NCBI RefSeq assembly: GCF_900007165.1
Contig: NZ_CYGY02000008.1
Location: 3,641-67,640 of the forward strand
DNA: 64,000 nt
DNA from: Paraburkholderia piptadeniae
GTDB lineage: Bacteria; Pseudomonadota; Gammaproteobacteria; Burkholderiales; Burkholderiaceae
Reading direction: 5' to 3'
The translations under genes were made by a program, and so were the position numbers. Positions 27,106-34,900 of this stretch are shown in pieces (position 1 is the stretch's first letter; each line of letters opens with the position of its first letter). The notes beneath the pieces are model-generated. The model ran no database searches and was not told where the DNA came from. It saw only the letters and a list, made by a program, of their open reading frames with translations.

Positions 27106-28611
27106 TCAAAAACGCGGCAGTTCGGGATGAGGCAGCAGCCCGCCGCGTACATGCAACTTGCCGTACTCGGCGCAGCGGGCGCGCGTCGGAATGCCCTTGT
27201 CGGGGTTGAGCAGTGCCGCGGGATCGAAGGCGCGCTTGACGGCGTGGAACGCATCGCGCTCTTCGGGCGAAAACTGGACGCACATCGAGTTGATCTTCTC
27301 GATGCCGACGCCGTGTTCACCCGTCACCGTGCCACCCAGTTCGACACACGTCTCGAGGATGTCGCAACCGAAGGCCTCCGCGCGGTGCCACTCGTCGAGG
27401 TCGTTGCCGTTGAACAGGATCAGCGGATGCATGTTGCCGTCGCCCGCATGGAACACGTTGATGCAACGCAGGTTGTACTTCTTCTCCATCTCCTCGATAC
27501 GCGCGAGCAGCGGTCCGATGCTGCGACGCGGCACCGTGCCGTCCATGCAGTAGTAATCGGGCGAGATGCGGCCGGCGGCCGGAAACGCGTTCTTGCGGCC
27601 CGACCAGAAGCGCAGCCGTTCGGCTTCCGTGCGCGAGATCTGGATGCGCGTCGCGCCGTGTTCGCGCAGTACGGCCGTCATGCGCACGATTTCCTCGCTG
27701 ACCTCTTCAGGCGTACCGTCCGACTCGCAGAGCAGGATCGCGGCCGCATCGAGATCGTAGCCGGCGTTGACGAACTCCTCGACGGCGCGCGTGGCCGGCT
27801 TGTCCATCATTTCGAGGCCGGCGGGGATGATGCCCGAGGCAATGATGCCCGCGACGGCATCGCCGCCTTTCACGACATCGTCGAAGCTCGCCATGATGAC
27901 CTGCGCGGCCTGCGGCTTCGGTATCAGCTTGACGGTGACTTCCGTGACGATCGCGAACATGCCTTCGCTGCCGATCATGACGGCCAGCAGATCGAGGCCG
28001 GGCGCGTCCGGGCTCAGCGAGCCGAACTCGACGATCTCGCCGTCCATCGTGACGGCACGTACGCGCATTACGTTATGCACCGTCAAGCCATACTTGAGGC
28101 AGTGCACGCCGCCGGAATTCTCCGCGACGTTCCCGCCAATCGTGCAGGCGATCTGCGATGACGGATCGGGTGCGTAGTAAAGGCCGTAAGGCGCAGCCGC
28201 TTCCGATATCGACAGATTGCGCACGCCGGGCTGCACGGTTGCCGTGCGCGCATACGGATCGACTTCGATGATCTTGCGAAAGCGCGCGAGCGAGACGACA
28301 ACGCCGTTCCGGATCGGCATTGCGCCGCCTGACAGGCTCGTGCCCGCGCCACGCGGCACGATGGGCACATTGAGCCGCTGACAGATCTGCGCGATGCGCT
28401 GCACCTGCGACTCGGTTTCCGGCAGCGCGACGGCAAGCGGCAAGCGTCGGTACGCGGCAAGTCCGTCGCATTCGTATGCGACCGTGTCTTCTTCGCGAAA
28501 GAGCAGGCAATGTGTGGGCAGTACGGCCATCAACGCCTGCACGACCTCGCGCTGACGTTGCGCAAGCATCTCGGGCGACAGCTCGGGGGACAGCTCGCCG
28601 GGTGCGTTCAT
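27106..28611 (-). CDS. glcD: Glycolate oxidase subunit GlcD, FAD-linked
   Basis: 501 aa FAD oxidase of the D-lactate/glycolate dehydrogenase family and catalytic subunit of glycolate oxidase. FAD-binding motifs PIVPRGAGTSLSGGAMP and CTIGGNVAENSGGVHCLKYG, the substrate-lobe VFHAGDGNMHPLILF, and GEHGVGIEKI near the end are all present. Upstream of glcE and glcF on the same strand, downstream of a second FAD oxidase. Length is normal. Confidence 0.94.
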   Translation of the reverse strand: MNAPGELSPELSPEMLAQRQREVVQALMAVLPTHCLLFREEDTVAYECDGLAAYRRLPLAVALPETESQVQRIAQICQRLNVPIVPRGAGTSLSGGAMPIRNGVVVSLARFRKIIEVDPYARTATVQPGVRNLSISEAAAPYGLYYAPDPSSQIACTIGGNVAENSGGVHCLKYGLTVHNVMRVRAVTMDGEIVEFGSLSPDAPGLDLLAVMIGSEGMFAIVTEVTVKLIPKPQAAQVIMASFDDVVKGGDAVAGIIASGIIPAGLEMMDKPATRAVEEFVNAGYDLDAAAILLCESDGTPEEVSEEIVRMTAVLREHGATRIQISRTEAERLRFWSGRKNAFPAAGRISPDYYCMDGTVPRRSIGPLLARIEEMEKKYNLRCINVFHAGDGNMHPLILFNGNDLDEWHRAEAFGCDILETCVELGGTVTGEHGVGIEKINSMCVQFSPEERDAFHAVKRAFDPAALLNPDKGIPTRARCAEYGKLHVRGGLLPHPELPRF

Positions 28612-28675
28612 GGAATGTCTCCTCGTTGGATGGCCGCGCGCCTCTTTGTGCTGCGCGGCCGGACATGCGGTTACG

Positions 28676-30133
28676 CTATGCCGCCCACGTAAAGATTTTG
28701 CCTGGATTCATCAGGTTGCGCGGATCGAGCGAGTGCTTTATCGAGCGCATCACATCGACTGCGACGGGACCGTGTTCTTCGAGCAGAAAGTTCATCTTGT
28801 GCAGGCCGACGCCATGTTCGCCCGTGCAGGTACCGTCCATGCGCAGCGCGCGCTGCACGATGCGGTGATTCAGACGCTCCGCTTCCTCCATCTCTTCCGG
28901 CTTGTTCGGATCGATCAGAATGCAGACGTGGAAGTTGCCGTCGCCGACGTGTCCGACGATCGGGCAGGGCAGCGGCGACCCCTTGAGGTCCGCTTCCGTT
29001 TCGACCACGCATTCGGCGAGGCGCGAAATCGGCACGCAGACATCGGTGGAGACCGCGCGGCTGCCGGGCTTCAGTTGCAGCATCGCGAAGTAAGCGCTGT
29101 GACGCGCATTCCACAGGCGGCTGCGGTCTTCAGGGCGCGTCGCCCATTCGAAGTCTTCGCCGCTGTTTTGCGCGGCGATTTCCTGCACGAGTTCAGCCTG
29201 CTCCTTCACGCCGGCTTCCGTGCCATGGAACTCGAAGAACAGCGTGGGGGCTTCGCGCAGCGTCAGATTCGAGTGACGATTGATCGAGCGGATCGCGAGC
29301 GAATCGACGAACTCGACGCGCGCGATCGGCACGCCGATCTGGATCGTCTCGATCACGGCGCGCACGGCGTCGCCCATTGACGGAAACGCGCAGACAGCCG
29401 CGGACACGGCTTCCGGCTGCGGATAGAGGCGCAAGGTGATTTCGGTGATCACGCCGAGCGTGCCCTCGGAGCCGACGAACAGTCGCGTGAGGTCATAGCC
29501 CGCGGACGACTTGCGCGCGCGCGTGCCCGTGTGGATTACGCGACCATCGGCGAGCACGACCGTCAGGCCCAGCACGTTCTCGCGCATCGTGCCGTAACGC
29601 ACGGCGTTCGTGCCCGACGCGCGCGTCGCCGACATGCCGCCGATGCTCGCGTCCGCGCCCGGATCGATCGGGAAGAACAGGCCCGTGTCGCGCAGCGCTT
29701 CGTTCAACTGCTTGCGCGAGATGCCGGGCTCGACGGTGACGGTCAGATCTTCCGCGTTGATCGACAGCACGCGGTTCATTTCGGAAAGATCGATCGACAC
29801 GCCGCCTTGTACGGCCAGCAGATGGCCTTCCAGCGAGGAGCCGTTGCCATATGGAATGATGGGGACGCCATATTGACCGCACAGCGTGACGACGGTTTGA
29901 ATGTCTTCGGTGTTGCGTGCGAAGACGACGGCGTCGGGCAGTTGCGGATCGAAGGGCGATTCGTCGCGGCCATGATGGGCACGAACGGCGTCGGATGTCG
30001 ATACGCGTTCACCGAATGCCGATTTGAGCGCGGTGAGCAGTTCTGCAGGAAAAGGGCGGCGCACGGGGGTGGGCGGCACGGGATGATTCACCTGCGTCTC
30101 CTGTTGGCGAATGTTCTGATGGTTGATGCCCAT
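28676..30133 (-). CDS. FAD-linked oxidase, D-lactate dehydrogenase (cytochrome)-like
   Basis: 485 aa, same superfamily as GlcD. FAD motifs PIIPYGNGSSLEGH and PGADASIGGMSATRASGTNAVRYG and the C-terminal VGHVGDGNFHVCIL and GEHGVGLHKM identify it as a 2-hydroxyacid flavodehydrogenase; the wording of these motifs is nearer to D-lactate dehydrogenase (cytochrome, Dld1-like) than to GlcD. The start MGINHQNIRQQ at 30133 follows GAAGGG; a GTG 45 bp downstream is possible. It heads the glc cluster and may oxidise D-lactate, while glcDEF handles glycolate. Substrate is inferred. Confidence 0.85.
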   Translation of the reverse strand: MGINHQNIRQQETQVNHPVPPTPVRRPFPAELLTALKSAFGERVSTSDAVRAHHGRDESPFDPQLPDAVVFARNTEDIQTVVTLCGQYGVPIIPYGNGSSLEGHLLAVQGGVSIDLSEMNRVLSINAEDLTVTVEPGISRKQLNEALRDTGLFFPIDPGADASIGGMSATRASGTNAVRYGTMRENVLGLTVVLADGRVIHTGTRARKSSAGYDLTRLFVGSEGTLGVITEITLRLYPQPEAVSAAVCAFPSMGDAVRAVIETIQIGVPIARVEFVDSLAIRSINRHSNLTLREAPTLFFEFHGTEAGVKEQAELVQEIAAQNSGEDFEWATRPEDRSRLWNARHSAYFAMLQLKPGSRAVSTDVCVPISRLAECVVETEADLKGSPLPCPIVGHVGDGNFHVCILIDPNKPEEMEEAERLNHRIVQRALRMDGTCTGEHGVGLHKMNFLLEEHGPVAVDVMRSIKHSLDPRNLMNPGKIFTWAA

Positions 30134-30233
30134 TTTACGCCCTTCGACCGCGGCCGGGCGTCGGACTCGCAAGCTCGATGTGCAGCCTTTGACGCAGCGT
30201 TTGGCCCAGCGGCGTGCGCGTTCGCGAGCGGGG

Positions 30234-30267
30234 AACGCGGCAACTTTAAACGCGGCAACTTTATAAT
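30234..30267 (+). promoter_or_regulatory. Tandem 15-bp repeat ending in a TATAAT box
   Basis: AACGCGGCAACTTTA occurs twice back to back (30234-30248, 30249-30263), and the second copy runs into a perfect -10 box TATAAT (30262-30267), 70 bp upstream of the adenosyltransferase start. No good -35 is seen at the right spacing, so an activator may be needed. Confidence 0.45.
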
Positions 30268-30336
30268 GAAGCGCGATGGCATATCACGATGTATCCGAGT
30301 GGACGCATCGTCAATCGACACGAGGAAACGCACATC

Positions 30337-30906
30337 ATGGGCAACCGCTTGAGCAAGATCGCGACGCGCACGGGCGACGATGGCACTACGGGTCTCGGCG
30401 ACGGCCGCCGCGTGCGCAAGGATGACGCGCGCATTGCCGCGATCGGCGACGTCGATGAACTGAACTCGAATATCGGCGTGCTGCTGTGCGAGACCTTGCC
30501 CGACAGCGTGCGTGCCGCGCTGACAGCGATCCAGCACGATCTGTTCGATCTGGGCGGCGAGCTATGCATTCCGGGCCATTCGATGATCGCCGATACACAT
30601 CTCGCGCAACTGGATGCCTGGCTCGCCGAATACAACGCTACCTTGCCGCCGCTCAAGGAGTTCATCCTGCCAGCGGGCACGCGCGCCGCTTCGCTCGCGC
30701 ATGTGTGCCGGACGGTTTGCCGGCGCGCGGAGCGTTCGATCGTCGCGCTTGGTGCCGTCGATACGATCAACGCAGCGCCGCGTCGATATGTGAACCGGCT
30801 GTCCGATCTGCTGTTCGTGCTGGCTCGCGTACTCAACCGCGTGGATGGCGGCAGCGACGTGCTGTGGCAACACGACCGCGGCTCGAAAAGCAACAAAGGC
30901 GGCTAG
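30337..30906 (+). CDS. ATP:cob(I)alamin adenosyltransferase, PduO type
   Basis: 189 aa enzyme making adenosylcobalamin from cob(I)alamin and ATP. The N-terminal ATP-binding loop IATRTGDDGTTGLGDG, then DVDELNSNIGVLL and the C-terminal RRAERSIVAL and YVNRLSDLLFVLAR are PduO/MMAB hallmarks. The start MGNRLSKI at 30337 has GAGGAAA upstream; a start at 30289 is possible but extends before the usual N-terminus. Divergent from the lactate dehydrogenase gene. No cobalamin riboswitch is visible upstream. Confidence 0.93.
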   Translation: MGNRLSKIATRTGDDGTTGLGDGRRVRKDDARIAAIGDVDELNSNIGVLLCETLPDSVRAALTAIQHDLFDLGGELCIPGHSMIADTHLAQLDAWLAEYNATLPPLKEFILPAGTRAASLAHVCRTVCRRAERSIVALGAVDTINAAPRRYVNRLSDLLFVLARVLNRVDGGSDVLWQHDRGSKSNKGG

Positions 30907-30957
30907 CTCAGTGGGCAAGGGCACGGCCGGCCGCGCATGAAACGCGGGAAAAAGCCT

Positions 30958-30993
30958 GACAAAGAGCGAAACAAAAAGCGAGACAAAAAGCGA
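30958..30993. repeat. 12-bp direct repeat, three copies
   Basis: GACAAAGAGCGA, AACAAAAAGCGA, GACAAAAAGCGA in a row, between the convergent adenosyltransferase and antitoxin genes. AT-richer than the surroundings. Confidence 0.6.
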
Positions 30994-31018
30994 ATCGACG
31001 GGCCGCCCGTCCAACCGC

Positions 31019-31354
31019 TTAGCCGACCGCGAGCGTGACCGGCTTGCCGATACGGCTCATCATTTCGACGAGCGTGTCGATCGTGAATTTCGAAGTCTTC
31101 TTGTTGACGACATCCGACACGCGCGGCCGCGACACCATCAGGATTTCCGCAGCCTCGGACTGCTTCAGATGATGCTGTTCGATCCACGTGGACAGTTCGG
31201 TCATCAACTGCTCCTTGAGCAGGCGCGTGTCGTTGATCTGCTTCTGCGATGCGGCGTGCAGCCGTTTTGCTTCGTCTGCGGGGAAGCCGAGTTCGAGAAA
31301 CAGATTCGCGCCCGGTTTCGTGACATGACGGATCGTGGTGTCGGTGGTCTTCAT
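31019..31354 (-). CDS. XRE-family antitoxin (HigA-like, COG5606 type)
   Basis: 111 aa. The C-terminal half contains a helix-turn-helix, LKQSEAAEILMVSRPRVSDVVN (roughly residues 62-83), as in Xre/HigA antitoxins. The N-terminal half (KPGANLFLELGFPADEAKRL) matches the small antitoxins paired with Gp49-like toxins. Its start overlaps the toxin stop as ATGA at 31351-31354, so toxin and antitoxin are translationally coupled, in HigBA order. Expected to neutralise the toxin and repress the pair. Confidence 0.85.
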   Translation of the reverse strand: MKTTDTTIRHVTKPGANLFLELGFPADEAKRLHAASQKQINDTRLLKEQLMTELSTWIEQHHLKQSEAAEILMVSRPRVSDVVNKKTSKFTIDTLVEMMSRIGKPVTLAVG

Positions 31355-31689
31355 ACTTTCCTCACAGTGGCCGCGGCGCGATAGCGCGCTTCGGCGATTT
31401 CCCTGTCATGCCGGCTGGTTGACTGCGTCTTCTTCCGGAAGCAGTGCAGTACATATACGGCTTCGACAAACTTGGCGACATACATCACGCGAAAAGCGCC
31501 TTCCTGTTCGCTGATGCGAATTTCACGCGTGCCCGCGCCGACGATATCGAACGGCTTCCAGTTGTCCGGATCGAGGCCAGCCTGAACCTTGGCGAGCTGG
31601 AAGCCGGCCTGGCGGCGAGGTTCATCCGGAAACGAAAGCAGATCGTCATAGCTGGAGCCGATCCAGCGAATCTCTTTTTCGAGCTCCAT
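31351..31689 (-). CDS. RelE/HigB-superfamily toxin (phage Gp49-like)
   Basis: 112 aa. IRWIGSSYDDLLSFPDEPRRQAG at the N-terminus, GTREIRISEQEGAFRVMYVAKF in the middle and VYVLHCFRKKTQ...HDREIAEARYR at the C-terminus fit the DUF891/COG4679 branch of RelE toxins, which are mRNA interferases. First gene of the pair, directly followed by its antitoxin. The pair sits between unrelated core genes with no mobile element visible around it, so it was probably acquired alone. Confidence 0.85.
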   Translation of the reverse strand: MELEKEIRWIGSSYDDLLSFPDEPRRQAGFQLAKVQAGLDPDNWKPFDIVGAGTREIRISEQEGAFRVMYVAKFVEAVYVLHCFRKKTQSTSRHDREIAEARYRAAATVRKV

Positions 31690-31800
31690 GTGCTCCCTTC
31701 ATGTACAAAATTTTATACCCAAATTCCCCAGTGTTCAACGACTTTTCGCAAACACCGGCACGAGATTCGAAGGTACAGAAGCAGCACATGAAGCGCGATT

Positions 31801-31814
31801 CGGCCGAATGGCCA
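31801..31814. repeat. Palindrome with GGCC-GAAT-GGCC core, copy 2
   Basis: CGGCCGAATGGCCA, 13 of 14 positions identical to the copy at 47257. It abuts the T-run side of the aroG terminator. Confidence 0.5.
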
Positions 31815-31842
31815 AAAAAATGCCCGGCTGCATGAGCCGGGC
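31814..31842 (-). terminator. Terminator of aroG
   Basis: Read on the minus strand: GCCCGGC (31842-31836), loop, GCCGGGC (31828-31822), then a T run (31820-31814). It lies 33 bp past the aroG stop. Confidence 0.88.
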
Positions 31843-31874
31843 AAAAGTCTGCGTGAAGCAAGGATGGGTGATGG

Positions 31875-32948
31875 TCAGTTGCCGCTGCCGCGCGCGACGC
31901 GCCGTTGCTTGACGGCATCCGCGAGACCTTCGAGCACGGCGACGCTGTCGTCCCAGCCGATGCATGCATCGGTGATGCTCTGGCCGTACGTCAGCGCACA
32001 GCCATCTTGCAGGTCCTGGCGGCCTGCGACGAGATGCGATTCCACCATCACGCCGACGATCCGCTCGTCGCCCGCTGCGATCTGGCGGCCGATATCCGCG
32101 CATACGGGAATCTGGTTTTCGTGCTTCTTCGAGCTGTTCGCGTGGCTTGCGTCGATCATCAGGCGCGCGGCGAGGCCCGCCTTGCCGATGTCGGTGCACG
32201 CTGCGTTCACGCTGTCGGCGTCGTAGTTCGGCACCTTGCCGCCGCGCAGAATGATGTGGCAGTCCTCATTGCCCGCCGTCGATACGATGGCCGAGTGGCC
32301 ACCCTTCGTCACCGACAGGAAATGGTGCGGCTGCGACGCAGCCTTGATCGCATCGACGGCGATCTTCACGTTGCCGTCCGTGCCGTTCTTGAAGCCGACG
32401 GGACACGACAGCCCCGACGCGAGTTCGCGATGCACCTGCGATTCCGTCGTGCGCGCGCCGATCGCGCCCCACGAGATCAGATCGGCGATGTACTGCGGGC
32501 TGATCATGTCGAGATATTCGGTGCCGGCGGGCAGGCCCAGCTCGTTGATCTTCATCAGCAGCTCGCGCGCGGTGCGCAGGCCGTCGTTGATCTTGAAGCT
32601 GTTGTCCATGTACGGATCGTTGATGAGACCCTTCCAGCCCACCGTCGTGCGCGGCTTCTCGAAGTACACGCGCATCACGATCTCGAGTTCGCTCGCGAAG
32701 CGCTTGCGCTGTTCGATCAGTCGGCCTGCATATTCCATCGCGGCCTTCGTGTCGTGAATCGAGCAGGGTCCGACGATGACGATCAGACGGTCGTCCATGC
32801 CGTGCAGGATCCGATGCATCGACGAGCGCGCGTTGAAGATCAGGTCGGACACCTTTTCGTCGCAGGGGAATTCGCGGATCAGGTGAGCGGGCGGCGTCAG
32901 TTCCTTCAGTTCGCGGATGCGGACATCGTCGGTATTGTGCGGGGGCAT
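31875..32948 (-). CDS. aroG: 3-deoxy-D-arabino-heptulosonate 7-phosphate synthase (class I)
   Basis: 357 aa AroG/AroF/AroH-type enzyme joining phosphoenolpyruvate and erythrose-4-phosphate, the first step to Phe, Tyr and Trp. IVGPCSIHDTKAAMEYA, MRVYFEKPRTTVGWKG, GARTTESQVHRELASG, GFKNGTDGN and the late SHANSSKKHENQ...CADI metal/substrate segments are complete. Which amino acid inhibits the enzyme cannot be told. Ribosome site GAGGAG just before the ATG at 32948. Its leader carries a transcription attenuator reading Phe/Tyr/Trp codons (33064-33259), so expression should follow charged aromatic tRNA levels. Confidence 0.96.
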   Translation of the reverse strand: MPPHNTDDVRIRELKELTPPAHLIREFPCDEKVSDLIFNARSSMHRILHGMDDRLIVIVGPCSIHDTKAAMEYAGRLIEQRKRFASELEIVMRVYFEKPRTTVGWKGLINDPYMDNSFKINDGLRTARELLMKINELGLPAGTEYLDMISPQYIADLISWGAIGARTTESQVHRELASGLSCPVGFKNGTDGNVKIAVDAIKAASQPHHFLSVTKGGHSAIVSTAGNEDCHIILRGGKVPNYDADSVNAACTDIGKAGLAARLMIDASHANSSKKHENQIPVCADIGRQIAAGDERIVGVMVESHLVAGRQDLQDGCALTYGQSITDACIGWDDSVAVLEGLADAVKQRRVARGSGN

Positions 32949-33063
32949 GGTTTTCTCCTCGATTCGGTTCGTAGCGCGGTTCGCGCGGCCTTCGATTCAA
33001 CGACGGCGCTGCAGCGAACGGGTCAACAAGCTAAAACGGTCAAAGTCAAAGTCGTTAGGGGCG

Positions 33064-33091
33064 AAAAAAAAACCGCCAGACTCGCTGGCGG
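33064..33091 (-). terminator. Attenuator terminator in the aroG leader (3:4 hairpin)
   Basis: On the minus strand CCGCCAG (33091-33085), loop CGAGT, CTGGCGG (33079-33073), then nine T (33072-33064). It lies 33 bp after the leader-peptide stop and about 115 bp before the aroG ATG, so it ends transcription before the gene unless blocked. Confidence 0.88.
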
Positions 33092-33189
33092 TTTTTTCGG
33101 GAATTTCAGGTGCCTATGTACGTTCACACCCCTCTCGATCCGCCAGCGGTCTGAGATGCCCAAAAGAAATAAAAATAAAACTTGGCGGA
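33083..33189 (-). promoter_or_regulatory. Alternative pairings of the aroG attenuator
   Basis: Segment 1 TCCGCCA (33189-33183, leader codons 2-4) can pair with segment 2 TGGCGGA (inside 33149-33138). Segment 2 CGCTGGCGG (33148-33140) can instead form 9 perfect pairs with segment 3 CCGCCAGCG (33091-33083), which is the left arm of the terminator. The 2:3 pairing is therefore longer than the 7-bp 3:4 terminator stem and excludes it. A ribosome stalled on codons 5-11 covers segment 1 and leaves segment 2 free. Confidence 0.8.
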
Positions 33190-33192
33190 CAT
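33124..33192 (-). CDS. aroG leader peptide (22 codons)
   Basis: ATG at 33192, stop TGA at 33124. Codons 5-11 read Phe-Tyr-Phe-Tyr-Phe-Phe-Trp, seven consecutive aromatic residues, followed by an unremarkable tail. The run senses all three end products of the pathway that aroG begins. No strong Shine-Dalgarno sequence is visible before the ATG, which is the weak point of the call. The match between peptide composition, secondary structures and downstream gene makes chance very unlikely. Confidence 0.82.
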   Translation of the reverse strand: MSAKFYFYFFWASQTAGGSRGV

Positions 33193-33230
33193 GGCGAAAA
33201 AGGATGGCTCGTCAAAAAGGTTGAATCGCT

Positions 33231-33259
33231 TTATAACCCGGAGATTGCTCGGCTGGCAA
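33231..33259 (-). promoter_or_regulatory. Sigma70-type promoter of aroG leader
   Basis: On the minus strand -35 TTGCCA (33259-33254), a 17-bp spacer and -10 TTATAA (33236-33231). Transcription would begin near 33224, about 32 bp before the leader-peptide ATG. Confidence 0.65.
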
Positions 33260-33286
33260 GCTGTATGCCCGGAAAATGCGGAAAAT

Positions 33287-33323
33287 CCGCATGATTCGCG
33301 CTGAGGATGCGCGAATCATGCGG
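33287..33323 (-). terminator. Long perfect stem-loop after tldD
   Basis: Arms CCGCATGATTCGCGC (33287-33301) and GCGCGAATCATGCGG (33309-33323), 15 bp without a mismatch, 7-nt loop, 11 bp beyond the tldD stop; followed on the minus strand by ATTTTCC rather than a long T run. It separates tldD from the aroG promoter. Confidence 0.7.
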
Positions 33324-33334
33324 CAAACACGAAA

Positions 33335-34801
33335 TCAGACAGTCCCGCCGACCGTCATCTTCTCGATGCGCAGCGTCGGCTGGCCCACGCCGACGGGCAC
33401 GCTCTGGCCTTCCTTGCCGCACACGCCGACGCCCGTATCCAGCGACATGTCGTTGCCGATCATGCTCACGTACTTGAGCGATTCCGGGCCGCTGCCGATC
33501 AGCGTCGCGCCCTTGACGGGATACGTGATCTTGCCGTCTTCGATCATGTACGCCTCGGACGCCGAGAACACGAACTTGCCGTTCGTGATGTCGACCTGGC
33601 CGCCGCCGAAGTTCACCGCATAGAGCCCGTTCTTCACGGAAGCGATGATTTCCCGCGGGTCCTTGTCGCCGTTGAGCATGTACGTGTTCGTCATGCGCGG
33701 CATCGGCAGCGCGGCGTACGATTCGCGGCGCGCGTTGCCCGTCACGGGCATTTTCATCAGGCGCGCGTTTAGCGTGTCCTGGATGTAGCCCTTCAGGATG
33801 CCGTCTTCGATCAGCGTCGTGCACTGCGTCGGGTTGCCTTCGTCGTCGATGTTGAGCGATCCACGGCGGTTCGGCAGCGTGCCGTCGTCGACGACCGTGA
33901 CGCCCTTGGCCGCCACCTGCTCGCCGATGCGGCCCGCGAACGCGGACGACCCCTTGCGGTTGAAGTCGCCTTCGAGGCCATGGCCGATCGCTTCATGCAG
34001 GAGCACACCGGGCCAGCCCGGTCCGAGCACGACCGTCATCGCGCCGGCGGGCGCCGGACGCGCGTCGAGATTGACGAGCGCCGCGTGAACCGCGTCATCC
34101 ACGTACTTCGACAGGATCTCGTCGGTGAAATAGCCATAGTCGTAGCGGCCGCCGCCGCCGCCGCTGCCGATTTCGCGGCGGCCGTTCTGCTCCGCGATCA
34201 CCGTCACCGACACTCGCACGAGCGGGCGGATGTCCGCCGCCAGCGCGCCGTCGCTGCGTGCGACCAGCACCACGTCGTATTCGCCCGCGAGACCCGCCAT
34301 CACCTGCGTGATGCGCGGATCGCGGCCGCGCGCCATCTGCTCGATGCGTTCCAGCAGCTTGACCTTGGCCGTTGCATCGAGCGAATGCAGCGGATCGGAC
34401 GGCAGATAGAGATCGCGCCCGGACACGCCCGTCAGCGTCGACGCCGCCTTGATTTTCTGCTTGCCGCCGCCTGCCTTGGCGATCGCCCGCGTGGCGATCG
34501 CGGCCTGGCGGATCGCTTCGGGCGACAGGTCGTCCGAATATGCGAAGGCCGTGCGGTCGCCGGACACGGCGCGCACGCCGACGCCCTGGTCGATGCTGAA
34601 GCTGCCCGATTTGACGATGCCTTCCTCCAGGCTCCAGGCCTCGCTGCGCGTCGCCTGGAAATAGAGGTCGGCGTAATCGACGCGATGCGTGAAGATCTCG
34701 GCTAGCGTGCGGGTCAGCACGGCTTCGTCGAGGCCGTAGGGCGTGAGGAGCACGTCTTTGGCCGTCGCGAGATTACGGATGCTGGGTTCGATGATGTTCA
34801 T
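33335..34801 (-). CDS. tldD: Metalloprotease TldD
   Basis: 488 aa. Forms with TldE/PmbA a zinc protease that trims unfolded or modified peptides (microcin maturation, CcdA turnover in E. coli). The zinc motif HEAIGHGLEGD gives His269 and His273 (codon at 33997). The N-terminal A/B domain begins RVDYADLYFQ and the C-terminal part contains RRESYAALPMPRMTNTYML. The start MNIIEPSIRN at 34801 is preferred to an upstream in-frame ATG. No tldE is in the window. Confidence 0.95.
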   Translation of the reverse strand: MNIIEPSIRNLATAKDVLLTPYGLDEAVLTRTLAEIFTHRVDYADLYFQATRSEAWSLEEGIVKSGSFSIDQGVGVRAVSGDRTAFAYSDDLSPEAIRQAAIATRAIAKAGGGKQKIKAASTLTGVSGRDLYLPSDPLHSLDATAKVKLLERIEQMARGRDPRITQVMAGLAGEYDVVLVARSDGALAADIRPLVRVSVTVIAEQNGRREIGSGGGGGRYDYGYFTDEILSKYVDDAVHAALVNLDARPAPAGAMTVVLGPGWPGVLLHEAIGHGLEGDFNRKGSSAFAGRIGEQVAAKGVTVVDDGTLPNRRGSLNIDDEGNPTQCTTLIEDGILKGYIQDTLNARLMKMPVTGNARRESYAALPMPRMTNTYMLNGDKDPREIIASVKNGLYAVNFGGGQVDITNGKFVFSASEAYMIEDGKITYPVKGATLIGSGPESLKYVSMIGNDMSLDTGVGVCGKEGQSVPVGVGQPTLRIEKMTVGGTV

Positions 34802-34900
34802 GCGAAGTTCGCTCGATTCAGGGTATTCGGTTGCGTGCACACCCGTCAGATGGGTGACGGCTGCGGCACTTTCAATGCATGCGGTTCAAATCAAAGGTAG

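Noticed and set aside
30138..30336. Cobalamin riboswitch before the adenosyltransferase
   Set aside because: No B12-box or the expected conserved core was recognised in this 200-bp gap.
30958..30993. Short direct repeats as a CRISPR array
   Set aside because: Only three 12-bp units without spacers.
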